Assembly: GCF_002257565.1 (NCBI RefSeq)
Contig: NZ_CP022736.1
Coordinates: forward strand, 2,604,001-2,668,000
From: Herbaspirillum sp. meg3
Lineage (GTDB): Bacteria; Pseudomonadota; Gammaproteobacteria; Burkholderiales; Burkholderiaceae_D
Length of the DNA: 64,000 bases
Direction of reading: 5' to 3'
Shown here in pieces: positions 48,687 to 56,701 of the stretch. The stretch's first letter is position 1; each line of letters begins with the position of its first letter. A program made the translations under genes and the position numbers. Below the pieces are notes generated by a model. The model did no database searches and was not told the DNA's origin. It was given only the letters and a program-made list of their open reading frames with translations.

Positions 48687-50237
48687 CTACTTGCTGGTGG
48701 TCGGCAGTTGTCCGCTATCCCAATCCTGAAGTGACTTGTGTACTGCCTTTGCCAGATCCTGAATCGATTCGCTGGCGGTATCACCGATGATCGGTTCCAT
48801 GCCCAGTGAGGCCTGCAACCGCGATGAGGCTGTGTAAACAGCAGCCATGGCCTGATAGCGACGCAGTTGCGCCAGAATCAGAGAGGTCTGCTGTGACACG
48901 CGGTCAAGCTGGGTCTGTTTTTCGGCCAGGGCCTGGTTGGTGACGTGGTCGGCAATACGGGTTTCGACATTGGCGATGGCATCGGCACGGTCATACTGAT
49001 GCACTGCATTGGCGTATTGCAGGCGGGCGATGTGCAATTGCGTCAGCACGGCCATCTGAGTGACCATGCGTTTTTGCTCGGCGAGACTGACACCGGCGTC
49101 GGCCAGACGTTTCTGGCTTGGCAGTGCGAGCAGGTTGAACAGGTTGAACGAAACCTGAACACCGGCTTCCCTCCAGTGCTGGTTGATCAGATAGCTATCG
49201 TCGCTGCTCTTGTAACCGTAATTGAACGACAGGCCGGGAAACAGGCGCAGCATGGTACGGCGGGTTTCCTGCTGGGCAATGCGGGCGTTGTACATGCTTT
49301 CGCGCAGATCGGCATTGCGCTGCAGAGCTTGCTCTTCAAGCTGGGCGACCGGCAGTTCGAGCCAGGTTTTTTGCATTTCCATGGCGGGTGCAGCGACAGT
49401 GTAGTCGCTGCCCAGCGGCAAGCGCGTCAGCGAAGCCAGCTCGATGCGTGCCGCAGAGAGTTCTTGCTCGACGGTTTCCAGCAGGCGCAGGTTTTCCAGC
49501 AATTGACGCTGGAAGCGCAGGGCATCAAGCGGATTGCGCAACCGCTCGCTTTCGGCCCGTTCGGCATCCTTCAACGCCTTCTCCGCATCTACGATGGCGT
49601 TCTGTACCTTGCCTTTGAGCGATTGTGCAGCCACCACGCGCCAGTAGGCCGTGCGCACGTCCTGAATCAAGGTATGCAGTGCCTTGCGACGACGTTCTTG
49701 GGCGATCAGCACGCGGTCAGCGTTTTGCTTGGCAGCGTAATAGCTTTGGCCGAAGTCCAGCAAGCTCCAGGAAAAGGTCAGATCGGTGGTGGTCGCGCTG
49801 CGGCCAGAGGAGATAAACGGATTGGCCAGCGATTGCTGCCCGGTCACCGAATCCTGGCTGCGGGTAATGTAGTCGTTGTTGCGGTCACGGTATCCGGCCG
49901 ACGCTACCAGTTTGGGCAGCATGTCGAAGTTGCCGGCTTCCAGCGTGCCGGTGGCCAGCGCTTCTTCCATCATTTTCAGGCGGCGTTCGGCGTTGTACTT
50001 GATGGCGCGGGCAATTGCCTCATCCAATGTCAGAGGTCCGCTGAGCGGTTCGATGTCTTTGCCCAGTGCCTCCTTGTCGGCTTGCAGCGTGGCAGAGATT
50101 TCGGCGTTGCTCAGGGCTTGCGGTTCGATGGAAGCGCAGCCGCTAACGGCAGTTAGCACCAGACAACTGAATGCGATACGACGGAACGAGCGGGACTTGA
50201 GTGCGGACTTGCTATTATGGATAGGCATGCGAAACAT
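48687..50237 (-). CDS. TolC-type outer-membrane efflux lipoprotein
   Basis: A protein of about 516 residues. The N-terminus has a lipoprotein signal with the lipobox VSGC after FRRIAFSCLVLTA. Two OEP repeats follow (about 70-280 and 300-490), Ala/Gln/Leu-rich and largely coiled coil, with the DEAIARAIKYN and WSLLDFGQSYYAAKQNADR motifs typical of the family. It should form the trimeric outer-membrane exit duct. Starts at ATG 50237 (MFRMPIHNS) or 50228 are both possible, and neither has a strong ribosome-binding site. A perfect CACTGCAGTG palindrome lies at 50243-50252, just before the start. It is the first gene of the minus-strand export block. Confidence 0.85.
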   Translation of the reverse strand: MFRMPIHNSKSALKSRSFRRIAFSCLVLTAVSGCASIEPQALSNAEISATLQADKEALGKDIEPLSGPLTLDEAIARAIKYNAERRLKMMEEALATGTLEAGNFDMLPKLVASAGYRDRNNDYITRSQDSVTGQQSLANPFISSGRSATTTDLTFSWSLLDFGQSYYAAKQNADRVLIAQERRRKALHTLIQDVRTAYWRVVAAQSLKGKVQNAIVDAEKALKDAERAESERLRNPLDALRFQRQLLENLRLLETVEQELSAARIELASLTRLPLGSDYTVAAPAMEMQKTWLELPVAQLEEQALQRNADLRESMYNARIAQQETRRTMLRLFPGLSFNYGYKSSDDSYLINQHWREAGVQVSFNLFNLLALPSQKRLADAGVSLAEQKRMVTQMAVLTQLHIARLQYANAVHQYDRADAIANVETRIADHVTNQALAEKQTQLDRVSQQTSLILAQLRRYQAMAAVYTASSRLQASLGMEPIIGDTASESIQDLAKAVHKSLQDWDSGQLPTTSK

Positions 50238-50820
50238 TTTCTCACTGCAGTGCAGTTTTATTTTGTAATTCTCTTTCTTCAATTTTCTGAAGAAAGCCCC
50301 CCTTTCGCAGACTGGTTCTTTGCGTCCCGGCCTGTACATCATGAATGCTGCGCCATTGCAATGGCGTATTCATGGTGTCTGAAATCAATGTTCAGGCAAG
50401 CTGGCTCTCAGGCATGACACCTCGTTGCCGGTACTGCGCGGATGCGCTAAACATGCTGAATGTTAAGTGATCGTGGGACTCACTTCAAGCATATTTCTAG
50501 AGAAAAATAGTTATTTCCGGAGACATACTTAGTCGTATGAATTCATCAAGATGTTGATTTGCAGCTTTGATTGCCCCTGTTTTGCACTATTCGTTGCCCC
50601 TCTATTTCGCTTGAAGAACCAAGTCTCATGGAGATCATGAATTACTAGGTAAGGTCATCATTCATTGCAAATGTGGGTCAAATCCACTCGCAAATCAACA
50701 AATCGTTCTTACTTCCAATTAACTGCATCCAGTTGGCGTAAATTTTAAAGTAAAGAGCCGCTAGGAGAGTTGCTGCCAAAATCTATTCAGGTGATGCTTG
50801 CAAATTAAGCGTCAAGTTGT
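50238..50820. other. AT-rich intergenic region upstream of the export block
   Basis: About 580 bp without a gene. It includes a perfect CATAC-N6-GTATG dyad at 50524-50539 and probably the promoter of the seven-gene block, but no clear -35/-10 pair is seen. Confidence 0.45.
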
Positions 50821-51912
50821 CTACTGAGACCTGACGTCTTTGAGGCCGTTATCGCAAGAACTAATTTCCGATCGTACTGTTTGCGGTGTCTTTCCAGTCC
50901 AAGATTGGAACGCCCGCGCAAAGGAGTTGGAATCCTCAAAACCCAATAGAAAAGAAATCTCTGCGCTAGACATTTCTGTGTTGCGTAGATAATGATGCGC
51001 AAGAGATTCGCGCAGAATGTCCAATATTTGCTGGAATGAGGTTCCTTCATCTTGAAGCCTCCGCTGTAGCGTACGGGCGCTAACTGCCAGTTTTCGACTG
51101 ATCGTCAGCATCGACACTTCACCTGCCGGCAGGGCCTCCAGCAGCGTACTACGCACCCTTTCTGTCATGCTGGCCGTTCTATCCAGATCAGCTAATCTCT
51201 GGCGCAATGAAGGCTCAAAGAACAACCACATCTTATGGTTTTCTGTCAGAAACGGCCGCTCGATATCCTCGTTAGAGAATACCAAGGTCGCTAAGGGCGT
51301 ACCCGTAACAGGCACTCCGAAATATGCCTCGTAGGCGAGCGCATCTTCACTCGTAGCGTCTGTCGCCAATGGCCAACCCACGCCTAACGGCTGCACATGG
51401 CTCCGGGTTGCCAAGCGTGCAAGTTGCACAAAAAATACTAGCTTGAACGCAAGAAACACATCAGGCGGTGCCTGGGTGTGGTCCAGGAAATCTATGGAGA
51501 CTGTGGTCTGCAAAACCGCGCGGTCAATCTTGATACTCATGGGCGCAATAAGCCTGACGTATTTCGCAATCCTATCGAGTGCGCTCTCCATATTTGAACT
51601 ACATAGCGCAGCGAAGAGCTCAGGATCGAACCAGTCTGACGACATAACCTTTGCGATCTGCAGTGCCGCAGGCAAATCGGCGTTGATAGACGTTGCCTCA
51701 GCCTCGATTGCAACCCAGAGCTTGAAGAAACTGACCGGATCCAGGCGAACGTTCTGACGCGAAAAGAGATCACCTGGAAGCTGCGCACGCCGCAGAACGG
51801 GAGAGGATGCTAGCCCTGCGTCCTGCATCAACAGGCGCCATCCAGGCCAGATCGCATAGTCAAGTGCTTGAGCATTTCTACCACTCGTAGAGCGTGTGTT
51901 TTCAGTATTCAT
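50821..51912 (-). CDS. AraC-family transcriptional regulator (OruR/ArgR-like)
   Basis: A 363-residue protein. Residues 30-235 match the arabinose-binding-type N-terminal domain found in OruR/VirS-like regulators, and residues 255-350 form the two-helix-turn-helix AraC domain, with LAVSARTLQRRLQDEGTSF and ISFLLGFEDSNSFARAFQSW. It diverges from the first SDR gene. A long inverted repeat between the two starts is a likely binding site, so it should control the SDR-led operon and perhaps itself. It is separated from the downstream TolC-type gene by nearly 600 bp, so control of that block is less likely. Base composition is lower in GC than the NRPS region. Confidence 0.85.
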   Translation of the reverse strand: MNTENTRSTSGRNAQALDYAIWPGWRLLMQDAGLASSPVLRRAQLPGDLFSRQNVRLDPVSFFKLWVAIEAEATSINADLPAALQIAKVMSSDWFDPELFAALCSSNMESALDRIAKYVRLIAPMSIKIDRAVLQTTVSIDFLDHTQAPPDVFLAFKLVFFVQLARLATRSHVQPLGVGWPLATDATSEDALAYEAYFGVPVTGTPLATLVFSNEDIERPFLTENHKMWLFFEPSLRQRLADLDRTASMTERVRSTLLEALPAGEVSMLTISRKLAVSARTLQRRLQDEGTSFQQILDILRESLAHHYLRNTEMSSAEISFLLGFEDSNSFARAFQSWTGKTPQTVRSEISSCDNGLKDVRSQ

Positions 51913-51945
51913 GCGTGGAGTCTATGTTGCAAATCATGCCACCGC

Positions 51946-52006
51946 AATAGCAAAGGGCGCCAAGTCTCACCACGAAAATTGGCGCGTTTTGCTATTAATT
52001 TGGCGC
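51946..52006. promoter_or_regulatory. Long inverted repeat, likely AraC-type operator
   Basis: The arms AATAGCAAAGGGCGCCAA (51946-51963) and TTGGCGCGTTTTGCTATT (51979-51996) pair except for two positions, with a 15-bp spacer. A third TTGGCGC follows at 52000-52006 as a direct repeat. The site is centred about 60 bp upstream of the regulator start. Confidence 0.6.
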
Positions 52007-52161
52007 ACTCCGCTAGTGTCGCAGACGTGATTTGCAGGCAAAGTTACGACATGAGTTACGGTTCTCAAAGAGCTTTACGTTTTGCCAAAAATCCCTTGCC
52101 GCAGTTGAAAGATCATCAACATGCAAAGCATCAAACTTACCAAATACCAAGGAATAACAAA

Positions 52162-52968
52162 ATGAAGAAAACAATTTTAATTACAGGCGCGTCGTCTGGC
52201 TTTGGCTTGATGCTTGCCAACAAGCTCCATAAAGATGGGTTCAATGTGATAGGCACTAGCCGTCAGCCTGAGAAGTACGAACGCAAGGTACCGTTCAAAC
52301 TGATGCGTCTCGATATCGATGATGACAGTTCGATCCAATCGTTCACCCAAGAGTTATTCGCGCATACGAAGCACTTGGACGTGCTCGTCAATAACGCGGG
52401 TTACATGGTGACAGGCATCGCTGAAGAAACACCGATCGAGGTTGGCCGAGAGCAGTTCGAAACCAATTTTTGGGGCACGGTCAAGGTCACGAATGCCTTG
52501 CTGCCGTACTTCCGTAAGCAGAAGAGCGGTCAGATCATCACAGTCAGCTCCATCGTTGGTTTGATCGGTCCTCCGAACCTGTCGTATTACTCTGCCTCAA
52601 AACACGCGGTCGAGGGCTACTTCAAAGCCCTGCGTTTCGAACTGGATCAGTTCAACATCAAGGTCAGTGTTGTTGAGCCGGTGTGGTTCAAAACTAACCT
52701 CGGTCAGAACTCCGTCTCGTCGACAGGGGGCAATATCGCGGACTACGATGCTTACCGAAAACAGGTACGAGCGGCTACAAAAAAGGGCATAGACGATGCC
52801 GAAGCACCAGATGCGGTCGTAGGCACTATCACCAATCTCATCCTGGCAAAAGAACCGAAGTTCAGCAATCCGGTAGGCAAGATGACTGGGATGATTCTCT
52901 TCCTCCAGAGCTACGCGCCAAAGATGTTCGAGGGCTCAATACTGAAAAGCGTCAAGACTGCGAAGTAA
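52162..52968 (+). CDS. Short-chain dehydrogenase/reductase (SDR)
   Basis: A 268-residue classical SDR with the NAD(P)-binding TGASSGFG near residue 9, NNAG (about 80), the catalytic Ser in VSSIVG and YSASKHAVEGY with Tyr and Lys four apart. AAGGAA at 52149-52154 precedes ATG 52162; the frame is open upstream to 51868, but that part reads through the operator region. The cofactor is uncertain: an Arg in TSRQPEKY after the second strand hints at NADP. The substrate is unknown. It is the first gene of a five-gene set divergent from the AraC-type regulator. Confidence 0.87.
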   Translation: MKKTILITGASSGFGLMLANKLHKDGFNVIGTSRQPEKYERKVPFKLMRLDIDDDSSIQSFTQELFAHTKHLDVLVNNAGYMVTGIAEETPIEVGREQFETNFWGTVKVTNALLPYFRKQKSGQIITVSSIVGLIGPPNLSYYSASKHAVEGYFKALRFELDQFNIKVSVVEPVWFKTNLGQNSVSSTGGNIADYDAYRKQVRAATKKGIDDAEAPDAVVGTITNLILAKEPKFSNPVGKMTGMILFLQSYAPKMFEGSILKSVKTAK

Positions 52969-53049
52969 ATACTTAGCGACTGCCAATATAAATTGATGTA
53001 CCGAATTTTTCCGGATTTCAGATACAAACCATTTCATGATTGGATACAT

Positions 53050-53502
53050 ATGACTGACTTCAATTCGCTCTCCGACGCTGACATCCAGACGGGACAGCCT
53101 CATCAGGCGGCACAGACTGGACTCAAAGAGTGGCATCGTATTGTTGCCTCTCTGGATTGGGATAGTCTTCCCGAGCTACTCACCGAAGATGTCGTTTTCC
53201 GCAACCCTGCGGCGCTAGAGCCATACCATGGTAAGGCAACGATGGTGGCAATCCTGCGTGCTGTTTTCAGTGTTTTTCAAGATTTTACATATCTGCGCCA
53301 CTTCGGCAATAGTACCGGATATGTCCTCGAATTCAGTACCCGAGTGGGCGATGAAATTCTATTCGGCGTCGACCTTGTCGAATTTAATCAGGAAGGCAGG
53401 ATCACCGATTTCGCGATCATGATGCGCCCCGCTCATACAGTGCTGACGTTGGCGGCCGAAGCAGGCAAGCACCTTGTGACCAACCAGATTCCGGAAGAAT
53501 GA
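53050..53502 (+). CDS. SnoaL/NTF2-like protein
   Basis: A 150-residue protein with the NTF2-like alpha+beta pattern: WHRIVASLDWDSLPELLTEDVVFRNPAALEPYHGKATM near the start, then strands ending VDLVEFNQEGRITDFAIMMRP. Such folds serve as small enzymes (isomerase, hydrolase) or binding proteins. No catalytic assignment is possible from sequence. It lies 81 bp after the first SDR gene and before a YciI-like gene in the same direction. ATG 53050 is chosen as the natural domain start; the frame opens at 52993. Confidence 0.75.
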   Translation: MTDFNSLSDADIQTGQPHQAAQTGLKEWHRIVASLDWDSLPELLTEDVVFRNPAALEPYHGKATMVAILRAVFSVFQDFTYLRHFGNSTGYVLEFSTRVGDEILFGVDLVEFNQEGRITDFAIMMRPAHTVLTLAAEAGKHLVTNQIPEE

Positions 53503-53571
53503 ATTTAATTGATTCACTCCATAAGTTTTCAACGAGAGTTGCCTGTATTCGGAAAAGTGTAAAGGTCAAAA

Positions 53572-53868
53572 ATGAAGTACTACTTATGCAAATTCATCCC
53601 ACCGCGGCCTGATTTTCTAACAACGATGTCAGCCGATGAATTGAACTGGATGAAGCAACACGGCGCTTTTTTGGATGATCTCCTGGCAAAAGGAGTGATC
53701 GATGCCCACGGCCCCGTGATTGACGAAAACGGCGGATACGGTGTTTCGCTTTACCGAATTGCGGATAACGAAGACATCACCGCCTTCACCTCGGAAGATC
53801 CCATCGTGAAAAATGGCGTTGGCCACTATGAGCACTACACCATGCCTCATTTGGCATCGCGCCACTGA
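53572..53868 (+). CDS. YciI-like protein
   Basis: A 98-residue ferredoxin-like-fold protein. It starts MKYYLCKFIPPRPDF, has the KQHGAFLDDLLAKGVIDAHGPV segment typical of YciI family members (a conserved His/Asp pair near 46), and ends with YRIADNEDITAFTSEDPIVKNGVGHYE. Related proteins act as small hydrolytic or dehalogenase-like enzymes, or have unknown roles. It is part of the SDR-led gene set, 69 bp after the SnoaL-like gene. Confidence 0.75.
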   Translation: MKYYLCKFIPPRPDFLTTMSADELNWMKQHGAFLDDLLAKGVIDAHGPVIDENGGYGVSLYRIADNEDITAFTSEDPIVKNGVGHYEHYTMPHLASRH

Positions 53869-53895
53869 CTACTTCGTTTTTTGAAAGAGAGTGCC

Positions 53896-54603
53896 ATGAA
53901 GATTCAAGGTTCTGTCGCACTCGTTACGGGTGCCAATAGAGGGCTAGGTGCTGCATTCGCCCGCGCACTGCTGGCGGCTGGCGCAGCCAAGGTCTATGCT
54001 GCCGCACGTGCCCCATCTACTGTCGCCGAGCCTGGCGTGGTGCCCGTACGCTTGGATGTGACCTGCCCCGACCAGATCGAGGCGCTCGCTCGAGAATTGG
54101 GCGACGTGAGTTTGTTGGTTAACAACGCTGGTATTGGTGGGGCCAGTCCTGTACTTGCTCTCGCGTCCATCGACTTGCTACAACAGCAAATCGAGACAAA
54201 TGCGGTCGGCCCGCTGCGCATGACGCAGGCATTTGCTCCGATTATGGCTGCTAGCAGTAACAGTGCTGTCATCAACGTGATCTCGGCCCTGAGCTGGGCC
54301 ACACTGCCGGGAGTTACTAGCAGCTACAGCGCCTCCAAGGCCGCAGCCTGGGCCTTGAGCAACGCGATGCGGCAGGAGCTGAAAGCCCAAGGTACAGAAG
54401 TTTTGTCGCTGCATGTGGCTTTCATGGACACAGACATGGCTCGCGGAGTACCGGGTGATAAAACATCCCCCGACGAGGTTGCCCGCCTGGCTATCACGGC
54501 ATTGGAGGCCGGACAGCCCGAACTGCTGGCTGATGAAGTTACCCGTAGCGTGCATGCGGGCCTGACGGCGGTGCCGCCGATGTACCTTGGAATGCTCGGA
54601 TGA
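53896..54603 (+). CDS. Short-chain dehydrogenase/reductase (SDR), second copy
   Basis: A 235-residue SDR with TGANRGLG (about 11), NNAG (about 79), a Ser in VISALSW and YSASKAAAWALSNAM as the Tyr-Lys pair. It is only distantly similar to the SDR at 52162. GAAAGAGAG lies just upstream of ATG 53896. The next gene's frame overlaps its stop (ATGA at 54600), although the better start for that gene is 54612. The substrate is unknown; two different SDRs plus SnoaL- and YciI-like proteins suggest a small catabolic or detoxification route. Confidence 0.85.
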   Translation: MKIQGSVALVTGANRGLGAAFARALLAAGAAKVYAAARAPSTVAEPGVVPVRLDVTCPDQIEALARELGDVSLLVNNAGIGGASPVLALASIDLLQQQIETNAVGPLRMTQAFAPIMAASSNSAVINVISALSWATLPGVTSSYSASKAAAWALSNAMRQELKAQGTEVLSLHVAFMDTDMARGVPGDKTSPDEVARLAITALEAGQPELLADEVTRSVHAGLTAVPPMYLGMLG

Positions 54604-54611
54604 GGATCGAA

Positions 54612-54911
54612 ATGCATACTACGAAATTTTTTTTAGCCGCTGTGGCAATCGCTGCTAGTAGCGTTGTCAATGTTTTTGCGCTCGCCGAGCAGCCTGTAGA
54701 TAGCGCGACTGCTTCAGGTAAGACTCGATCAGAAGTAATTGCCGAGATAACACAAGCAGGTGGCAACTTGGGGCGAAAGAACTATGAGGCTACGTTCAAT
54801 CCATCTCCAGCCAACGCCTCAAAGAAGACACGAGCAGAAGTAAAAGAAGAGCTTAACGAAAGCCGGGGCGATGCCGCACGTAATAACTATCGAAATACAA
54901 CTTCGTACTGA
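54612..54911 (+). CDS. DUF4148 exported small protein
   Basis: A 99-residue protein with a signal peptide (MHTTKFFLAAVAIAASSVVNVFALA) and two short copies of the DUF4148 motif KTRxEVxxE (KTRSEVIAEI and KTRAEVKEEL). DUF4148 proteins are common in Burkholderiales, usually periplasmic and of unknown function. ATG 54612 is preferred because it opens the signal peptide; an upstream ATG at 54600 overlaps the SDR stop. Confidence 0.75.
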   Translation: MHTTKFFLAAVAIAASSVVNVFALAEQPVDSATASGKTRSEVIAEITQAGGNLGRKNYEATFNPSPANASKKTRAEVKEELNESRGDAARNNYRNTTSY

Positions 54912-55389
54912 GTAACAGTTTATCGCCAACAGTTTCCTTGGCATCGGCCCATGACCATCATGGCTAAAAGAATGGCTCGTCAGTGCGAATCCAGCTTTAG
55001 GGAATCGGAAGCCGGCCGAATTTATGAAGACCCAGGCAGGGCGAGAAATAATTTTTTCCTTAATTTCTCAAATGCAGAGTAGCGCCTACGCATAACGCCC
55101 GAGGTTCAACTAGCGTTCGCCACGTTCGAAAATGCCAGGTGTACCAGATCAAACCATTTAACCCGTTAAAGATTTTAGTCTCAGAGGAAACGACGTAAAG
55201 CCGCTATGAAAGCGGCTTTTTTATGGGGTAGACGGTATTTGCTGTGCTAGCGAGGCGGGCACAAAATTATGCGATAAACGGGAACATAATTCTGCAAACG
55301 AACGGGCGTTGTATCTAGGTTTGCTTCAGGCCTGCTGCATTTTACATAATGTAAATTATGCGAAGTATAAGATGCGCCATCCGACCATC
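54912..55389. other. Intergenic region between the SDR set and the truncated Nramp gene
   Basis: About 480 bp without a gene. It holds the terminator at 55199-55222, a perfect TTTACAT-A-ATGTAAA palindrome at 55341-55355, and AAATTATGCGA as a direct repeat near 55264 and 55353. Confidence 0.5.
55199..55222 (+). terminator. Rho-independent terminator
   Basis: AGCCGC-TATGAAA-GCGGCT is followed by a run of T. It lies about 290 bp after the DUF4148 gene and is the strongest intrinsic terminator seen in the window. Confidence 0.75.
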
Positions 55390-55935
55390 TCAGAATGTCG
55401 CCAGCATGGCAATCACAGCAATTGTCATCATCAAGACTGCCAACCAGCCCAACATTCGCAGCCTTCGCTTGATCACGAAACTGCCCATGACATCGACGCG
55501 CGACGCCATCAGCATCATCACTGTCATGATCGGTACGGAGATCACGCCATTGACGACCGCACTCCAGTACAAGGCCTTGATGGGATCGATGGCGCTGAAT
55601 CCCAGCCCGGTGCCGACCACCGTTGATATGACGATGACTGCGTAAAAAGCCTTGGCCGCATTCAGTTTGCTGTCGAGGCTGTTCTTCCATCCAAAGGTTC
55701 CGGCCATGGCATACGCTGAAGCCCCGGCCAATACCGGAATGGCGAGCAGACCGGTGCCGATGATGCCGGCGCTGAAAAGGAAGAATGCAAACTCGCCGGC
55801 GATCGGTCGCAACGCTGTTGCCGCCTGCGCCGAGGTCTGGATATTGTCCAGACCATGTAGATTGAGCGTGACAGCTGCCGTGAGAATGATGAAGAATGCG
55901 ACCAGATTGGAAAATCCCATACCGAGGAGCGGCCG
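55390..55935 (-). pseudogene. Truncated Nramp-family metal transporter (C-terminal part only)
   Basis: An open frame of about 176 residues matches the last five or so membrane helices of an Nramp-type divalent metal transporter (GMGFSNLVAFFIILTAAVTL, AGEFAFFLFSAGIIGTGLLAIPVLAG). Full-length proteins have about 400 or more residues, so the N-terminal half, including the metal-binding DPGN of helix 1, is missing. Homology seems to stop near 55935, where a repeat-like sequence begins and the frame soon meets a stop. The likely cause is insertion or deletion at the edge of the metal-resistance element. Confidence 0.7.
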
Positions 55936-55962
55936 GGATTACGGTTTTTTTCGCAGGAATGA
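55931..55962 (+). repeat. Imperfect direct repeat, copy 1
   Basis: GGCCGG, then ACGGTTTTTTTCGCAGGAAT and GA. It matches the copy at 60303-60332 and marks the point where the Nramp gene is broken. Confidence 0.5.
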
Positions 55963-56130
55963 AGTTAAGTAACTGTTTTTTAAAAAGAAATACTGATATT
56001 TTGACTCGCCCCATATGTCCCCGCCAACGACATACTCTTCCAACGGCTGCTCCCCTTTGTAATCACTTATAACCTAGGCTCGACGATCTCCGGCATCGGC
56101 CCGGGCGGATCAATCCCATAGGCTCTATTT

Positions 56131-56168
56131 GGGGTCGCCTCAGAAAACGGAAAATAAAGCACGCTAAG
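56131..56168 (+). mobile_element. Single 38-bp terminal inverted repeat of a Tn21-type (Tn3-family) transposon
   Basis: The 38 bases begin GGGGTCGCCTCAGAAAACGG and end GCACGCTAAG. They match the Tn21/Tn501-type terminal repeat with, as I recall it, one base difference (GTC to GCC at position 9). The outer end faces left, so the transposon body would lie to the right. The stop codon of the MerR-type gene is 7 bp inside it, the same arrangement as merR beside the end of mer transposons. No matching right end, transposase or resolvase is seen in this window. Confidence 0.8.
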
Positions 56169-56175
56169 CCCTTAC

Positions 56176-56616
56176 TTACCCAGATGTTTGACTGTTCGTG
56201 GCACTTTCACCATGGCAATTGCAATTGCCCAACCCTTGCAAAATGCCGCACGCCTCTACAGATCGAGAGCCAGAACACTTCTCGCGCAAATCAACCAAGT
56301 GCCGTTTTAACTGCAACAGCGCGGACACACGCATTTCCACCTGTTGAATATGGGCCTCCAGCAGCGTGTTGACCTCCCCACAGTCCTGCATCGGGTTGTC
56401 TCGCAGACCCAGCAATGCGCGAATCTCGCTTAACGTCATGTCGAGCGAACGGCAATGACGGATGAATTGCAAGCGCTCAATGTGCGCCTCACCGTACAGC
56501 CGGAAGTTGCCACCGCTTCGCGCTGGCTTCGGCAGTAGCCCTTCCTTCTCGTAGTAGCGGATGGTCACGACCTCGCACCCAGAGCGCTTGGCGAGGTCGC
56601 CAATTCTGATTTCCAT
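56176..56616 (-). CDS. cadR: MerR-family Pb/Cd/Zn regulator (CadR/PbrR-like)
   Basis: A 146-residue MerR-type activator. The N-terminal winged helix begins MEIRIGDLAKRSGCEVVTIRYYEKEGLLP. The metal-binding cysteines fit CadR/PbrR: one in DCGEVN (about 79), one in REKCSG, one in EACGIL, and a CNCHG tail near the C-terminus. It diverges from the P-type ATPase gene, and the shared promoter has the distorted 19-bp spacer typical of MerR activators. It should repress without metal and activate with Pb(II), Cd(II) or Zn(II). Which ion is preferred cannot be read safely. Its 3' end abuts a Tn21-type terminal repeat, pointing to transfer on a transposon. Confidence 0.88.
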   Translation of the reverse strand: MEIRIGDLAKRSGCEVVTIRYYEKEGLLPKPARSGGNFRLYGEAHIERLQFIRHCRSLDMTLSEIRALLGLRDNPMQDCGEVNTLLEAHIQQVEMRVSALLQLKRHLVDLREKCSGSRSVEACGILQGLGNCNCHGESATNSQTSG

Positions 56617-56637
56617 GCATCAATCTCCAATTATCAC

Positions 56638-56668
56638 TTGACTCTATAGTGACTATAGAGATTTTAAT
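56638..56668 (+). promoter_or_regulatory. MerR-type promoter and operator of the metal-resistance operon
   Basis: The -35 TTGACT (56638-56643) and -10 TTTAAT (56663-56668) are 19 bp apart. Within the spacer lies the perfect dyad CTCTATAGT-G-ACTATAGAG (56642-56660), where the regulator should bind and untwist the DNA. Confidence 0.8.
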
Positions 56669-56701
56669 GGAGGCTGAATAGAAGATTTTCAGGAGTTACT
56701 C

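Noticed and set aside
48945..50156. Plus-strand open frame of 403 codons
   Set aside because: It is antisense to the TolC-type gene, which has clear family motifs; long antisense frames are common in GC-rich genes.
55247..56014. Minus-strand open frame of 255 codons overlapping the Nramp remnant
   Set aside because: It lies in another frame from the Nramp homology and has no recognisable domain.
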